DNA of 12,868 nucleotides from an uncultured Coriobacteriaceae bacterium (lineage in GTDB: Bacteria > Actinomycetota > Coriobacteriia > Coriobacteriales > Eggerthellaceae), in contig USAB01000048.1 in the NCBI GenBank assembly GCA_900552585.1, positions 1 to 12,868 of the forward strand, written 5' to 3'. The translations under genes and the position numbers were made by a program. Under the pieces are notes generated by a model that was not told the origin of the DNA, did not search any database, and saw only the letters and a program-made list of their open reading frames with translations. Numbering within the stretch: position 1 is the first letter of the stretch; each line of letters begins with the position of its first letter. Of the stretch, positions 1 through 7,278 are shown piece by piece.

Positions 1-1
1 G

Positions 2-1567
2 GCGGCGGGCAGGTCTGCGGCCGGCAAGGCGCGTGCAGCGGCGAAGAAGGCGGCAGAGGGCCCGTTGGGCATGCCGTACCCGACCGAGGACTTCGAGCTT
101 CCGTCCATGAGCCTGCTGAAGAAATCCGCCGCGGATGCCGTCAGCGGCGAGAGCGAGGAATCGCTGCGCCAGACGGGCTTGGTGCTCCAGCAGACGCTGA
201 ACGATTTCAACGTGGACTGCAAGGTGGTGGATTGGGTCGCCGGACCCACGGTCACGCTGTTCCAGATTGCGCTGCCGTCCGGCGTCCGCGTGAACCGCGT
301 GACGAATCTGGCCGACGACATCGCGCTGGCGCTTGCCGCCCCGGGCGTGCGCATCTTCAGCCCGGTGCCTGGCACGAACCATGTGGGCGTCGAGGTGCCG
401 AACAAGGAGCGTCAGACCGTGCTGCTGGGCGACGTGCTGCCGGCAGCCGGCCCCGGACCGCTGCAGATGGCGCTCGGCCGCGACGTCGAGGGCCACGATG
501 TGGTCTCGGACCTGGCGAAGATGCCGCACCTGCTTATCGGCGGCACCACCGGGTCCGGCAAGTCCGTGTCCATCAACAGCATGATCATGTCCATCCTCAT
601 GCGCTCCACGCCGGACGAGGTGCGCATGATCCTCATCGACCCGAAGCGCGTCGAGTTCATGCCCTACAACGGCATCCCGCACCTGTACGTCCCCGTGGTG
701 ACGGAGCCGAAAGAAGCCGCCAGCGCGCTGTCGTGGGGCGTCGCGGAGATGGAGCGTCGCCTGAAGGTCATGTCGAAGGCCGGCGCGCGCGACATCAAGC
801 AGTACAACGCAAAGGTGCATCAGGGCCTGCTGGATTCGGACGAGGGCACGGCGGACCAGATGCCGTATATCGTCATCGTCATCGACGAGTTGGCCGACCT
901 CATGATGAACGTGGGCAAGGACGTGGAGTACTCCATCAGCCGCCTGGCGCAGCTGGCCCGTGCGGCGGGCATCCACTTGATCGTGGCCACGCAGCGTCCC
1001 TCCACGAAGGTCGTCACGGGCCTGATCAAGGCGAACATCACGAATCGCATCGCATTCAATGTGGCCACGGGCATCGACTCGCGCGTCATCTTGGACTCCA
1101 CTGGCGCCGAGAACCTTATCGGCTTGGGCGACATGTTGCTGTCGAAGCCGGAGCTGGCGAAGCCCCAGCGCTTGCAGGGCTGCTTCGTGGGCGAAGAGGA
1201 AATCAATGAAGTCGTGGACCACCTGAAGACGCAGGGCGAGCCGGAATACCACAAGGAGATCTTGCAGACGAACCTCATGTCCATGGGGACGGAGGTCCAT
1301 GGCTCGAACGGCTCGGCGGCGAATCTCGACCCGCTACTGTGGGACGCCGCCGAAATCGTGGTGGGCAGCAAACTGGGTTCCACGTCGAATCTGCAACGCC
1401 GACTGCAAGTTGGCTATTCCAGGGCGGGGCGTATAATGGATATGCTTGAGGAAAAGGGCGTAGTGGGCCCCGCGAACGGCAGCAAGCCGCGCGAAGTGCT
1501 GGTAGATGAGCTCGAACTGGAGACCATCAAGGCCTTCGAGCAGGCCGACCAGGCCGCTTCCGATTAG
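2..1567 (+). CDS. ftsK: DNA translocase FtsK/SpoIIIE, C-terminal motor (5'-truncated)
   Basis: Hexameric double-stranded DNA pump that clears and segregates chromosome ends at the division septum. The reading frame is open from the first bases, so the N-terminal membrane segments lie outside the window. The 521 visible residues begin with an Ala/Lys-rich linker, followed by the alpha domain and then the RecA-like beta motor. Walker A GTTGSGKS is at 542-565. Walker B (YIVIVIDEL) has its Asp codon at 884-886. A C-terminal winged-helix gamma domain (from about 1378, with SNLQRRLQVGYSRAGRIMD) is the part that reads directional DNA motifs in this family. The frame closes with TAG and the RodZ-like gene follows 20 nt later, so the two are probably co-transcribed. 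A TTG at 65 and an ATG at 71 are internal and not the true start. Function is certain; the choice between the FtsK and SpoIIIE names is not, because the N-terminus is missing. Confidence 0.95.
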   Translation, partial: AAGRSAAGKARAAAKKAAEGPLGMPYPTEDFELPSMSLLKKSAADAVSGESEESLRQTGLVLQQTLNDFNVDCKVVDWVAGPTVTLFQIALPSGVRVNRVTNLADDIALALAAPGVRIFSPVPGTNHVGVEVPNKERQTVLLGDVLPAAGPGPLQMALGRDVEGHDVVSDLAKMPHLLIGGTTGSGKSVSINSMIMSILMRSTPDEVRMILIDPKRVEFMPYNGIPHLYVPVVTEPKEAASALSWGVAEMERRLKVMSKAGARDIKQYNAKVHQGLLDSDEGTADQMPYIVIVIDELADLMMNVGKDVEYSISRLAQLARAAGIHLIVATQRPSTKVVTGLIKANITNRIAFNVATGIDSRVILDSTGAENLIGLGDMLLSKPELAKPQRLQGCFVGEEEINEVVDHLKTQGEPEYHKEILQTNLMSMGTEVHGSNGSAANLDPLLWDAAEIVVGSKLGSTSNLQRRLQVGYSRAGRIMDMLEEKGVVGPANGSKPREVLVDELELETIKAFEQADQAASD

Positions 1568-1573
1568 GGCGAG

Positions 1574-1580
1574 AAGGAGG
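1574..1580 (+). promoter_or_regulatory. Strong ribosome binding site setting a GTG start
   Basis: AAGGAGG, seven bases before GTG 1588. It fixes the non-ATG start of the RodZ-like gene and lies in the short gap after ftsK. Confidence 0.85.
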
Positions 1581-1587
1581 ACGCAAG

Positions 1588-2769
1588 GTGCATAGCGATT
1601 TCGGCTCCACGCTGCGGAATGCCCGCATGCGCCAGGGATACGACATCAACACCGTTGCCCGCAGGCTCCGCATTCGCCCCGATGTCATCCAATCCATCGA
1701 GGACAGCGATTTCGACCGCATGCCGCCGCGAGGCTATGCGCGCAACATGATCAACTCCTACGCGCATCTGCTGGGGTTGAACCCCTCGCAGATCACGCGC
1801 CAGTACCTGGACGAGCTGTACGCTCACCAGGTGAACAACGCGCGTCAGGCAAGCCATCCGTCTGCTGCCGATCTGTCCGACAGCAGGCACCATCATCGCG
1901 TCGGCGCGGAAGAGGATATGCATCGGGAACACGAGGTCCGCCGCGGCGTGCGCACGCGCACGGAGGGCTCGGAGCGCTTCAGCCATCGCGTGTACGACGA
2001 CGGCTACGACACCGTGCGCCCGTCTCATTCCCGCTCGTCGTATCCTGCCGGCGGCAGCCATGTGCGCACCGGCTCGGGGTACACCACGCGCAACCGCGGG
2101 CATCGCGCCAGCAGCGCGGCAATCGGCGGCAGCGCGTACCTGAACGCATACAAGGGCCCCACGGCGGCGCAGTCGTGGACGGCGAATTGGCGCAACCATC
2201 TGCCGCTCGTCGGCGTCGTGGCGGCCGTCATCGTGCTCGTCGTTATCCTTTTGGTGCTGCTGTTCGGGCCGAAGGGCACGGATGACCAGGATGTGACGAA
2301 CATGCCGGTTACCGGCGTCGAGTCGGCAGGGACCGCAGAGGAATCCTCGTCCTCGTCCTCGTCGTCATCCGCCACGGAGCAGCCCACGTCGTTCAAGTTC
2401 ACGTATACGGTTGCCAGCGGCACAAGCGTCTGGATCGAATGCTACGTGGACGGCGACACGAAGATCGCCGAGACCGTGACCGGTCCGTCCACGAAGACGT
2501 ATACCGTCAAGAAACGCGTCGAGTTCATGGCCGCCTCTGCCGACGGCGTATCCGTGAAGCAGGACGACAACGACGTCGCGCTGCAGGCGGGCGATTCCGG
2601 CGGCGTGGACCTGGTGCTGAAGTTCTCCGATTACTTGTCTCAGTGGAAGAAGGACAACGGCGTGACCTCGTCCAGCTCTAGCAGCTCGTCCGATTCGACG
2701 TCGTCCAGCTCCGACAGTTCGTCTTCGTCAAGCTCCGCTTCGGATTCGTCCTCGTCGTCGAGCGACTAG
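1588..2769 (+). CDS. RodZ-like membrane protein with cytoplasmic HTH domain and Ser-rich tail
   Basis: 393 residues. An N-terminal HTH_25/RodZ-type helix-turn-helix (residues about 4-75) is followed by a basic, His/Arg/Ser-rich linker (about 90-200), one membrane helix (about 206-226) and a Ser spacer (253-261). A beta-rich outer domain resembling the DUF4115/RodZ C-terminal domain comes next (about 268-350), then a Ser/Asp tail (361-393). In RodZ the HTH binds MreB and the protein links the cytoskeleton to wall synthesis. Position beside ftsK and ahead of pgsA-cinA matches ymfM of B. subtilis. The GTG start is supported by AAGGAGG. The low-complexity Ser tail is unusual; it is predicted to lie outside the cell and could be a spacer or glycosylation target, which is inference. 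No mreB is visible in this window, so a shape role cannot be confirmed from context. Confidence 0.85.
   Translation: MHSDFGSTLRNARMRQGYDINTVARRLRIRPDVIQSIEDSDFDRMPPRGYARNMINSYAHLLGLNPSQITRQYLDELYAHQVNNARQASHPSAADLSDSRHHHRVGAEEDMHREHEVRRGVRTRTEGSERFSHRVYDDGYDTVRPSHSRSSYPAGGSHVRTGSGYTTRNRGHRASSAAIGGSAYLNAYKGPTAAQSWTANWRNHLPLVGVVAAVIVLVVILLVLLFGPKGTDDQDVTNMPVTGVESAGTAEESSSSSSSSSATEQPTSFKFTYTVASGTSVWIECYVDGDTKIAETVTGPSTKTYTVKKRVEFMAASADGVSVKQDDNDVALQAGDSGGVDLVLKFSDYLSQWKKDNGVTSSSSSSSSDSTSSSSDSSSSSSSASDSSSSSSD
2343..2371 (+). repeat. Serine-codon repeat (TCC/TCG run), inner spacer
   Basis: A run of TCN serine codons encodes nine consecutive serines just outside the membrane helix of the RodZ-like protein. 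It could be length-variable between strains. Confidence 0.7.
2668..2766 (+). repeat. Serine-codon repeat, C-terminal tail
   Basis: About 33 codons, nearly all Ser (TCG, TCC, AGC, TCT) with scattered Asp, forming the end of the RodZ-like protein. The mix of TCN and AGC codons suggests selection on the protein rather than simple slippage. Confidence 0.75.
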
Positions 2770-2806
2770 CGGACAGGTTGGTCATCGGTCTTCCATAGGC
2801 ACACGG

Positions 2807-2812
2807 TATAAT
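2807..2812 (+). promoter_or_regulatory. Candidate -10 element upstream of yajQ
   Basis: A perfect TATAAT lies in the 132-bp gap before yajQ. I see no good -35 at 16-18 bp. TTGGTC at 2778-2783 is too far away at 23 bp. If it is used, the transcript starts near 2819, inside the left arm of the hairpin at 2815-2842. Confidence 0.4.
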
Positions 2813-2814
2813 GC

Positions 2815-2844
2815 ACGGGCGCTGCGCAGATGCAGCGCCCGTTT
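2815..2844 (+). terminator. Perfect 11-bp hairpin: terminator of the RodZ-like gene or 5' hairpin of yajQ mRNA
   Basis: ACGGGCGCTGC (2815-2825) and its exact reverse complement (2832-2842) flank a six-base loop, GCAGAT. The T run after the stem is short (TTT). The stem is strong enough for an intrinsic terminator of the ftsK/RodZ-like transcript. Its place directly after TATAAT also allows a 5'-end stabilising hairpin on the yajQ transcript. Confidence 0.55.
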
Positions 2845-2901
2845 ACCTATACAGGAACAACCGCGCCGCACAGGGGGCGGCGCCGATAGAAAGGCATACG
2901 C

Positions 2902-3399
2902 ATGGCAAAGGATTCCAGCTTCGACATCGTCTCGGAAGTGGACATGCAGGAAGTGGACAATGCATACGGCCAGGCCTCGAAGGAGGTCTCGCAGCGCTAC
3001 GACCTGAAGGGCACCGGCTCGAAGATCGAGCTCGACAAGGCGAAGAAGACGGTTACGCTGACCGCCCCGAGCGATTTCGTGGTCGGCCAGGTGCGCGATA
3101 TCTTCACTGGCAAGCTGGTGAAGCGCGGCGTGGACCTGCAGTCCGTCGAATGGGGCAAGGTGGAGCCGGCGGCCGGCGGCAATTCCCGCCAGACGGGCAC
3201 CATCGTCGAGGGCATCGACCGCGAAACGGCCGGCAAGATCAACAAGGACATCAAAGCCCAGAAACTCAAGTGCAAGGTGACCATCGAGCAGGACAAGTTG
3301 CGCGTTTCCAGCCCCAAGAAGGACACGCTGCAGGAAGTCATCGCATTTCTGCGCCAGCAGGATTACGGTCGCCCGCTGCAGTTCGTCAACTACCGTTAG
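2902..3399 (+). CDS. yajQ: YajQ family nucleotide-binding protein (DUF520)
   Basis: 165 residues, the usual length for the family. The N-terminus SSFDIVSEVDMQEVDNA, the motif QRYDLKG and the end FLRQQDYGRPLQFVNYR are characteristic of YajQ. The protein is soluble and folds as two similar alpha/beta halves. Members bind nucleotides; some proteobacterial homologues have been reported to bind cyclic di-GMP and others to bind tRNA or rRNA, so the physiological ligand here is open. ATG 2902 has AGAAAGG at 2888-2894 as a ribosome binding site. rimO starts 9 nt after the stop, so the two are likely co-transcribed from the region around 2807. Confidence 0.93.
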   Translation: MAKDSSFDIVSEVDMQEVDNAYGQASKEVSQRYDLKGTGSKIELDKAKKTVTLTAPSDFVVGQVRDIFTGKLVKRGVDLQSVEWGKVEPAAGGNSRQTGTIVEGIDRETAGKINKDIKAQKLKCKVTIEQDKLRVSSPKKDTLQEVIAFLRQQDYGRPLQFVNYR

Positions 3400-3408
3400 G
3401 GAGCATCT

Positions 3409-4716
3409 GTGGAACCTTCCATCAATATCGTCACCATGGGGTGCGCGAAGAACGAGGTCGACTCGCAGGAGATGACGGCGCGTCTGGAAGCGGCCGGCTA
3501 CCGCATGGTTGACGATCCCGCGCAGGCGGGAGCGGTGATCGTCAACACATGCTCCTTCATCCAAATGGCAACGGAGGAAAGCCTGGATGCCGTCTTGCAG
3601 GCGGCGGGGCTGGACAATGTCGCGAACGGCCGGACACATCTGGTGGTCAGCGGCTGCATGCCGGCCCGCTACGGCGACGACCTGGCATCCGAGCTTCCCG
3701 AGGTGGCACGGTTCGTCCCGTGCTCGCGAGAGGACGACATCGTCGCCATCATGGACGGCCTGTTCGGCGATGACGCGCCGCAGGGCGCGCGCGGCGACGC
3801 GGCGGAGGTGCCGTATCGCCCGCTGGCCGGCCAGTCTCCCTGGACGGCGTATGTGCGCATCTCGGACGGCTGCGACCGTTTCTGCAGCTATTGCACCATT
3901 CCCTATATCCGCGGCCGCTACCACAGTTACCCGGAATCCGGCATCCGCGCCGATGTTGCGCGCAAGGTGCATGCCGGCGTGAAGGAGATCACGCTCATCG
4001 CGCAGGATACCGGCAGATGGGGCACGGATTTCGAGCGACCTTCCAGTTTGGGCGCGCTTATGGACCACCTCGCGGGCGAATTCCCCGACACGTGGTTCCG
4101 CGTCATGTACATCCAGCCCGAGGGTATCTCCGACGACCTGCTTGCGGCCATGGCTGCGCATGACAACATCTGCAGCTACCTGGACATCCCCGTGCAGCAT
4201 TCCGTGAAGCGCATCCTCACGGCCATGAACCGCAAGGGCTCTGCGCCCGAGTACCTGGCGCTGCTGGACCATGTGCGCCGTACGGTGCCGAACGTCACGC
4301 TCCGCACCACGGTCATTGCGGGCTACCCCGGTGAGACGCAGGAGGACGTGGACGACCTATGTGACTTCCTGGAGCAGGCGGCCTTCGATTACGTGGGCGT
4401 GTTCGCATACTCGCGCGAAGACGGCACGCGGGCGGCTTCGCAGCCGGGGCAGGTGGACGAGGCGGAGAAGCTGGACCGTGCGCAGCAGGTGCGCGATACG
4501 GCCGATGCGGTTTCGGCCGGCGTCATCGCGCAGCGCACGGGCCGCGTATACGACGTGCTCGTCCTGGGACGGGAAGAGGACGGCCAGCTGTTCGGTCGCG
4601 CGCAATGCCAGGCACCCGATGTGGACGGAGTCACGTTCCTGGAATCTGGCGAGCCCGGGCAGATCGTACCCGTGACGATAACGGACACGCTGATGTACGA
4701 GATGGAAGGCGAATAG
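3409..4716 (+). CDS. rimO: Ribosomal protein S12 methylthiotransferase RimO
   Basis: Radical-SAM enzyme that adds a methylthio group to the conserved Asp of ribosomal protein S12. At 435 residues it is full length. The N-terminal UPF0004 domain has three cluster-binding Cys (C12, C48, C83). The radical-SAM motif CDRFCSYC supplies C155, C159 and C162. The central stretch YLDIPVQHS..ILTAMNRKG and the C-terminal TRAM domain (about 370-435, with the RimO-type APDVDG) separate it from MiaB. GTG 3409 is the start, with GGGAG at 3399-3403 overlapping the yajQ stop. pgsA-cinA begins 4 nt after its stop. It is useful as an internal reference for the RimO-like tail of the last gene in the window. Confidence 0.93.
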   Translation: MEPSINIVTMGCAKNEVDSQEMTARLEAAGYRMVDDPAQAGAVIVNTCSFIQMATEESLDAVLQAAGLDNVANGRTHLVVSGCMPARYGDDLASELPEVARFVPCSREDDIVAIMDGLFGDDAPQGARGDAAEVPYRPLAGQSPWTAYVRISDGCDRFCSYCTIPYIRGRYHSYPESGIRADVARKVHAGVKEITLIAQDTGRWGTDFERPSSLGALMDHLAGEFPDTWFRVMYIQPEGISDDLLAAMAAHDNICSYLDIPVQHSVKRILTAMNRKGSAPEYLALLDHVRRTVPNVTLRTTVIAGYPGETQEDVDDLCDFLEQAAFDYVGVFAYSREDGTRAASQPGQVDEAEKLDRAQQVRDTADAVSAGVIAQRTGRVYDVLVLGREEDGQLFGRAQCQAPDVDGVTFLESGEPGQIVPVTITDTLMYEMEGE

Positions 4717-4720
4717 CTCC

Positions 4721-5935
4721 ATGGTTCAGCAAGAGAAAGTCTGGACAAGCGCGAACATCGTCACGCTGATCCGCATCCTGTGCATCCCCGTGTTCGTCGC
4801 CGTCGTGGTCAGCCCGTGGCCGCAATGGTTTCCGCAGCTGGGGGACATGGAGATATGGAAGCCCATCATCGCGGCGGCTGTGTTCATCGCTATCAGCTGC
4901 ACGGATGCCATCGACGGCCATTTGGCGCGCAGCCGCGACGAGGTCACGACGCTCGGCAAGTTCATGGACCCGCTTGCGGACAAGATACTCGTGGCGGCGG
5001 CTCTTCTGTGCCTGATCGAGCTGGGCGTGCTGCCGTCCTGGGTGGCGCTGATCATCCTGGCGCGCGAGTTCATCGTCTCCGGCATCCGCATGATTGCCGC
5101 CAGCGAAGGCGTGGTCATCGCCGCCAGCTGGTGGGGGAAGATCAAGACGGTGACGCAGATCATCGCTGTCGTGCTGTTCCTCATCAAGGCCAGCCCCGTC
5201 ACGGACAGCCTGCCGGGCGATGCTAGCCAGCAGCTGTACGTGCTTGCCTGGACGGTCATGGTCGTGGCGCTGGTGTTCACCATCGCGTCCATGCTCGACT
5301 ACTTCGATAAGGCCCGTACGCTGCTGGGCTTCAGCGAATCGAAGCACGGCGGATCGCGTGCGAAGAAGGACGGCGAGGCGCTTGCGGGCGCATCGGCGGC
5401 ATCGTGCGGGGTGCTGCCCCCCTCGAGCGAGGATGCGCTGCGTCTGGCGGCGGCCGACGTCATCGCAGCGGCGCGCGAGAAGCATGTGTCCATCGGCACG
5501 GCAGAAAGCTGCACGGGCGGCCTGATCGGCGGTACGCTGACGGCCGTTCCCGGTGCCTCGGATGTCACGGAAGGCGGCATCATCAGCTATTCGAACCAGG
5601 TGAAGCACCAGGTTCTGGGCGTTTCGCAGGAGACGCTGAATTCGTTCGGCGCGGTAAGCGGCCAGACAGCCTGCCAGATGGCGGAAGGCGCCCGTCGCGT
5701 GCTGGGCGTGGATATCGCCGTGTCCGTGACGGGCATCGCCGGACCGGGCGGCGCCGTGCCGGGCAAGCCGGTGGGCACGGTCTGGATCGGCATCTCCATG
5801 CCGGAGGGAACCGTTGCGAAGCATTGCCTGTTCCCTGGCAATCGCGACGAGGTGCGCGCGCATACCATCCGCTTTGCGCTGGATCTGTTCGCCGACTGCC
5901 TGGCGGGAAAGAAGCTGGAATCCGATCCGTTCTGA
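4721..5935 (+). CDS. pgsA-cinA: Fused phosphatidylglycerophosphate synthase (PgsA) and CinA/PncC amidase domain
   Basis: 404 residues holding two enzymes. Residues 1-203 are a membrane CDP-alcohol phosphatidyltransferase with several hydrophobic helices and the complete motif DGx2ARx8Gx3Dx3D (D65, G66, A69, R70, G79, D83, D87; first Asp D62). It would make phosphatidylglycerophosphate from CDP-diacylglycerol and glycerol 3-phosphate. After a polar linker (about 204-236), residues 237-397 are a CinA C-terminal domain with ESCTGG (262-267) and VTGIAGPGG. In PncC this domain deamidates nicotinamide mononucleotide in pyridine-nucleotide recycling. There is no stop or frameshift at the joint. The N-terminal COG1058 domain of full CinA is absent. 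These are separate adjacent genes in B. subtilis, also just before recA. GGAAGG at 4704-4709 is a plausible, slightly distant ribosome binding site for ATG 4721. Confidence 0.9.
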   Translation: MVQQEKVWTSANIVTLIRILCIPVFVAVVVSPWPQWFPQLGDMEIWKPIIAAAVFIAISCTDAIDGHLARSRDEVTTLGKFMDPLADKILVAAALLCLIELGVLPSWVALIILAREFIVSGIRMIAASEGVVIAASWWGKIKTVTQIIAVVLFLIKASPVTDSLPGDASQQLYVLAWTVMVVALVFTIASMLDYFDKARTLLGFSESKHGGSRAKKDGEALAGASAASCGVLPPSSEDALRLAAADVIAAAREKHVSIGTAESCTGGLIGGTLTAVPGASDVTEGGIISYSNQVKHQVLGVSQETLNSFGAVSGQTACQMAEGARRVLGVDIAVSVTGIAGPGGAVPGKPVGTVWIGISMPEGTVAKHCLFPGNRDEVRAHTIRFALDLFADCLAGKKLESDPF

Positions 5936-5960
5936 GGCCGGCGAAAAATCTTTGCGGAGA

Positions 5961-6016
5961 CCCCGCCTGGCGCTGTGCCTTGAAAAAGGCTTGCTGCCAG
6001 GCATTTTAGTGCGGGG
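5961..6016 (+). terminator. Long GAAA-capped hairpin after pgsA-cinA: terminator or structured RNA
   Basis: GCCTGGC (5965-5971) pairs with GCCAGGC (5996-6002). GCCTT (5977-5981) pairs with AAGGC (5986-5990) around a GAAA tetraloop. The 5x5 internal loop between them can form G-U pairs. An alternative outer pairing, CCCCGC (5961-5966) with GCGGGG (6011-6016), overlaps the base of the inner stem. ATTTT follows the inner stem, a weak U run. An intrinsic terminator for the upstream operon is the simplest reading. Confidence 0.55.
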
Positions 6017-6103
6017 ATATATTTGAATCGGCATGACGGGGTCATTTCGGGCACGTGGCGTGAGCCGCATGCGCTACGTTCGTCCCATACCGAACGGCGG
6101 TTA

Positions 6104-6131
6104 TTGACAAGCGAACAACTGTTCGTATAAT
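6104..6131 (+). promoter_or_regulatory. recA promoter (sigma70-type)
   Basis: Perfect -35 TTGACA (6104-6109) and perfect -10 TATAAT (6126-6131) are separated by 16 bp. Transcription would begin near 6138, about 28 nt before the recA ATG. Confidence 0.92.
6112..6125 (+). promoter_or_regulatory. LexA (SOS) operator in the recA promoter
   Basis: CGAACAACTGTTCG exactly matches the Gram-positive SOS box CGAAC-N4-GTTCG and fills the spacer between -35 and -10. LexA bound here would block RNA polymerase until DNA damage triggers its cleavage. No lexA gene is in the window. Confidence 0.9.
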
Positions 6132-6154
6132 TATCGATGTGATTCTTAATTCCC

Positions 6155-6160
6155 AAGGAG
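6155..6160 (+). promoter_or_regulatory. Ribosome binding site fixing the recA start
   Basis: AAGGAG, five bases before ATG 6166. It rules out the in-frame GTG at 6139, which would sit at the transcription start with no leader. Confidence 0.85.
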
Positions 6161-6165
6161 AGGCC

Positions 6166-7251
6166 ATGGACCAAGATAAAGAGAAGATGCTCAAGCTGAC
6201 CACTGATCAGATCGAGCATAAGTTCGGCAAGGGCTCCATCATGAAGCTCGGCGAAGGGGACAGGAACTTGGAAATCGGGTTCATACCTACAGGTGCTCTT
6301 CCGCTGGATGCCGCTCTCGGCATCGGCGGCGTGCCGCGCGGCCGCATCGTCGAGATCTACGGTCCCGAGTCCTCGGGCAAAACCACGCTGGCGTTGCATA
6401 TCCTGGCAGAAGCGCAGGCGGTGGGCGGCATCGTCGCGTTCATCGATGCCGAGCATGCACTCGATCCCGTTTACGCGGCGAAGCTGGGCGTCGATATCGA
6501 CGACGTGCTCATCTCGCAGCCGGACACGGGCGAGCAGGCGTTGGAAATCTGCGACATGCTGGTGCGCAGCAACGCTATCGACTGCATCGTCATCGACTCC
6601 GTTGCTGCATTGGTGCCGCGCGCTGAAATCGAAGGCGAGATCGGCGATACGACGGTCGGTCTGCAGGCCCGTCTTATGTCCCAGGCGCTGCGCAAGCTTG
6701 CCGGCTCGCTGTCGAAATCGAATACGACGTGCATCTTCATCAACCAGCTCCGCGAGAAGATCGGCGTCATGTTCGGCAATCCGGAGACCACGCCCGGCGG
6801 TCGTGCGCTGAAGTTCTTCTCTAGCGTGCGTCTGGATATCCGCCGTCGCGACTACGTGAAGCAGAACGGCGAGACCATTGGCAACCGCGTGCGCGTCAAG
6901 GTGGTCAAGAACAAAGTGGCGCCTCCGTTCCGTCAGGCGGAATTCGACATCATCTACGGCAAGGGCATCTCGAAGGAAGGCTGCGTGCTGGACATGGCCG
7001 CCGAATGCGGCGTGGTGAAGAAGAGCGGCTCGTGGTACACGTATGGCGAAGAGCGCCTGGGACAGGGCAGGGAAGCGGCGAAGAGCACGCTTGAGAAGAA
7101 TCCCGACCTGCGCAACGAAATCGAGTACAAGGTGCGCGAGGAATACGATATTCCCCAGCAGCCCGGTGCAACGGCGCCTGCGAACAAGGCTTCCGACGCT
7201 GCGGATAAGAAGGCGGCCGCCGCGAGCAAGAAAACGGCCGAGAAGAAATAG
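6166..7251 (+). CDS. recA: Recombinase RecA
   Basis: ATP-dependent strand-exchange protein that also acts as co-protease for LexA self-cleavage. At 361 residues it is the usual size. Walker A GPESSGKT is at residues 66-73, the Walker B strand IVID at 141-144, and the L2 DNA-binding loop region at about 194-212 (QLREKIGVMFGNPETTPGG). The C-terminal tail (about 335-361) is Ala/Lys-rich, whereas E. coli RecA has an acidic tail, so tail control of DNA binding may differ; that last point is inference. The start is set by AAGGAG and by the promoter position. The SOS box indicates damage induction. recX follows after 27 nt and probably shares the transcript. Confidence 0.98.
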   Translation: MDQDKEKMLKLTTDQIEHKFGKGSIMKLGEGDRNLEIGFIPTGALPLDAALGIGGVPRGRIVEIYGPESSGKTTLALHILAEAQAVGGIVAFIDAEHALDPVYAAKLGVDIDDVLISQPDTGEQALEICDMLVRSNAIDCIVIDSVAALVPRAEIEGEIGDTTVGLQARLMSQALRKLAGSLSKSNTTCIFINQLREKIGVMFGNPETTPGGRALKFFSSVRLDIRRRDYVKQNGETIGNRVRVKVVKNKVAPPFRQAEFDIIYGKGISKEGCVLDMAAECGVVKKSGSWYTYGEERLGQGREAAKSTLEKNPDLRNEIEYKVREEYDIPQQPGATAPANKASDAADKKAAAASKKTAEKK

Positions 7252-7278
7252 CCTCTATGGGCTCACAGTCGGGCGAGT

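Noticed and set aside
232..1209. 325-codon + strand frame inside ftsK
   Set aside because: It is an out-of-frame reading of the FtsK motor region with an Arg/Gly/His-rich product and no domain.
2668..2766. Serine-codon repeats as a CRISPR-like or mobile repeat
   Set aside because: The repetition is of codons within one reading frame, with no spacers or fixed repeat unit.
2782..4272. Long minus-strand open frame (496 codons) opposite yajQ and rimO
   Set aside because: Its product is rich in Arg, His, Ala and Val with no recognisable domain. It lies wholly opposite two well-supported genes and is the usual mirror frame of high-GC coding DNA.
4631..6070. Long minus-strand open frame (479 codons) opposite pgsA-cinA
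   Set aside because: Arg/His/Asp-rich product without motifs, spanning the recA upstream gap and a clear + strand gene.
6139..6165. GTG 6139 as the recA start, adding nine residues
   Set aside because: It falls at the predicted transcription start and lacks a ribosome binding site. ATG 6166 has AAGGAG at the right distance and gives the usual RecA N-terminus.
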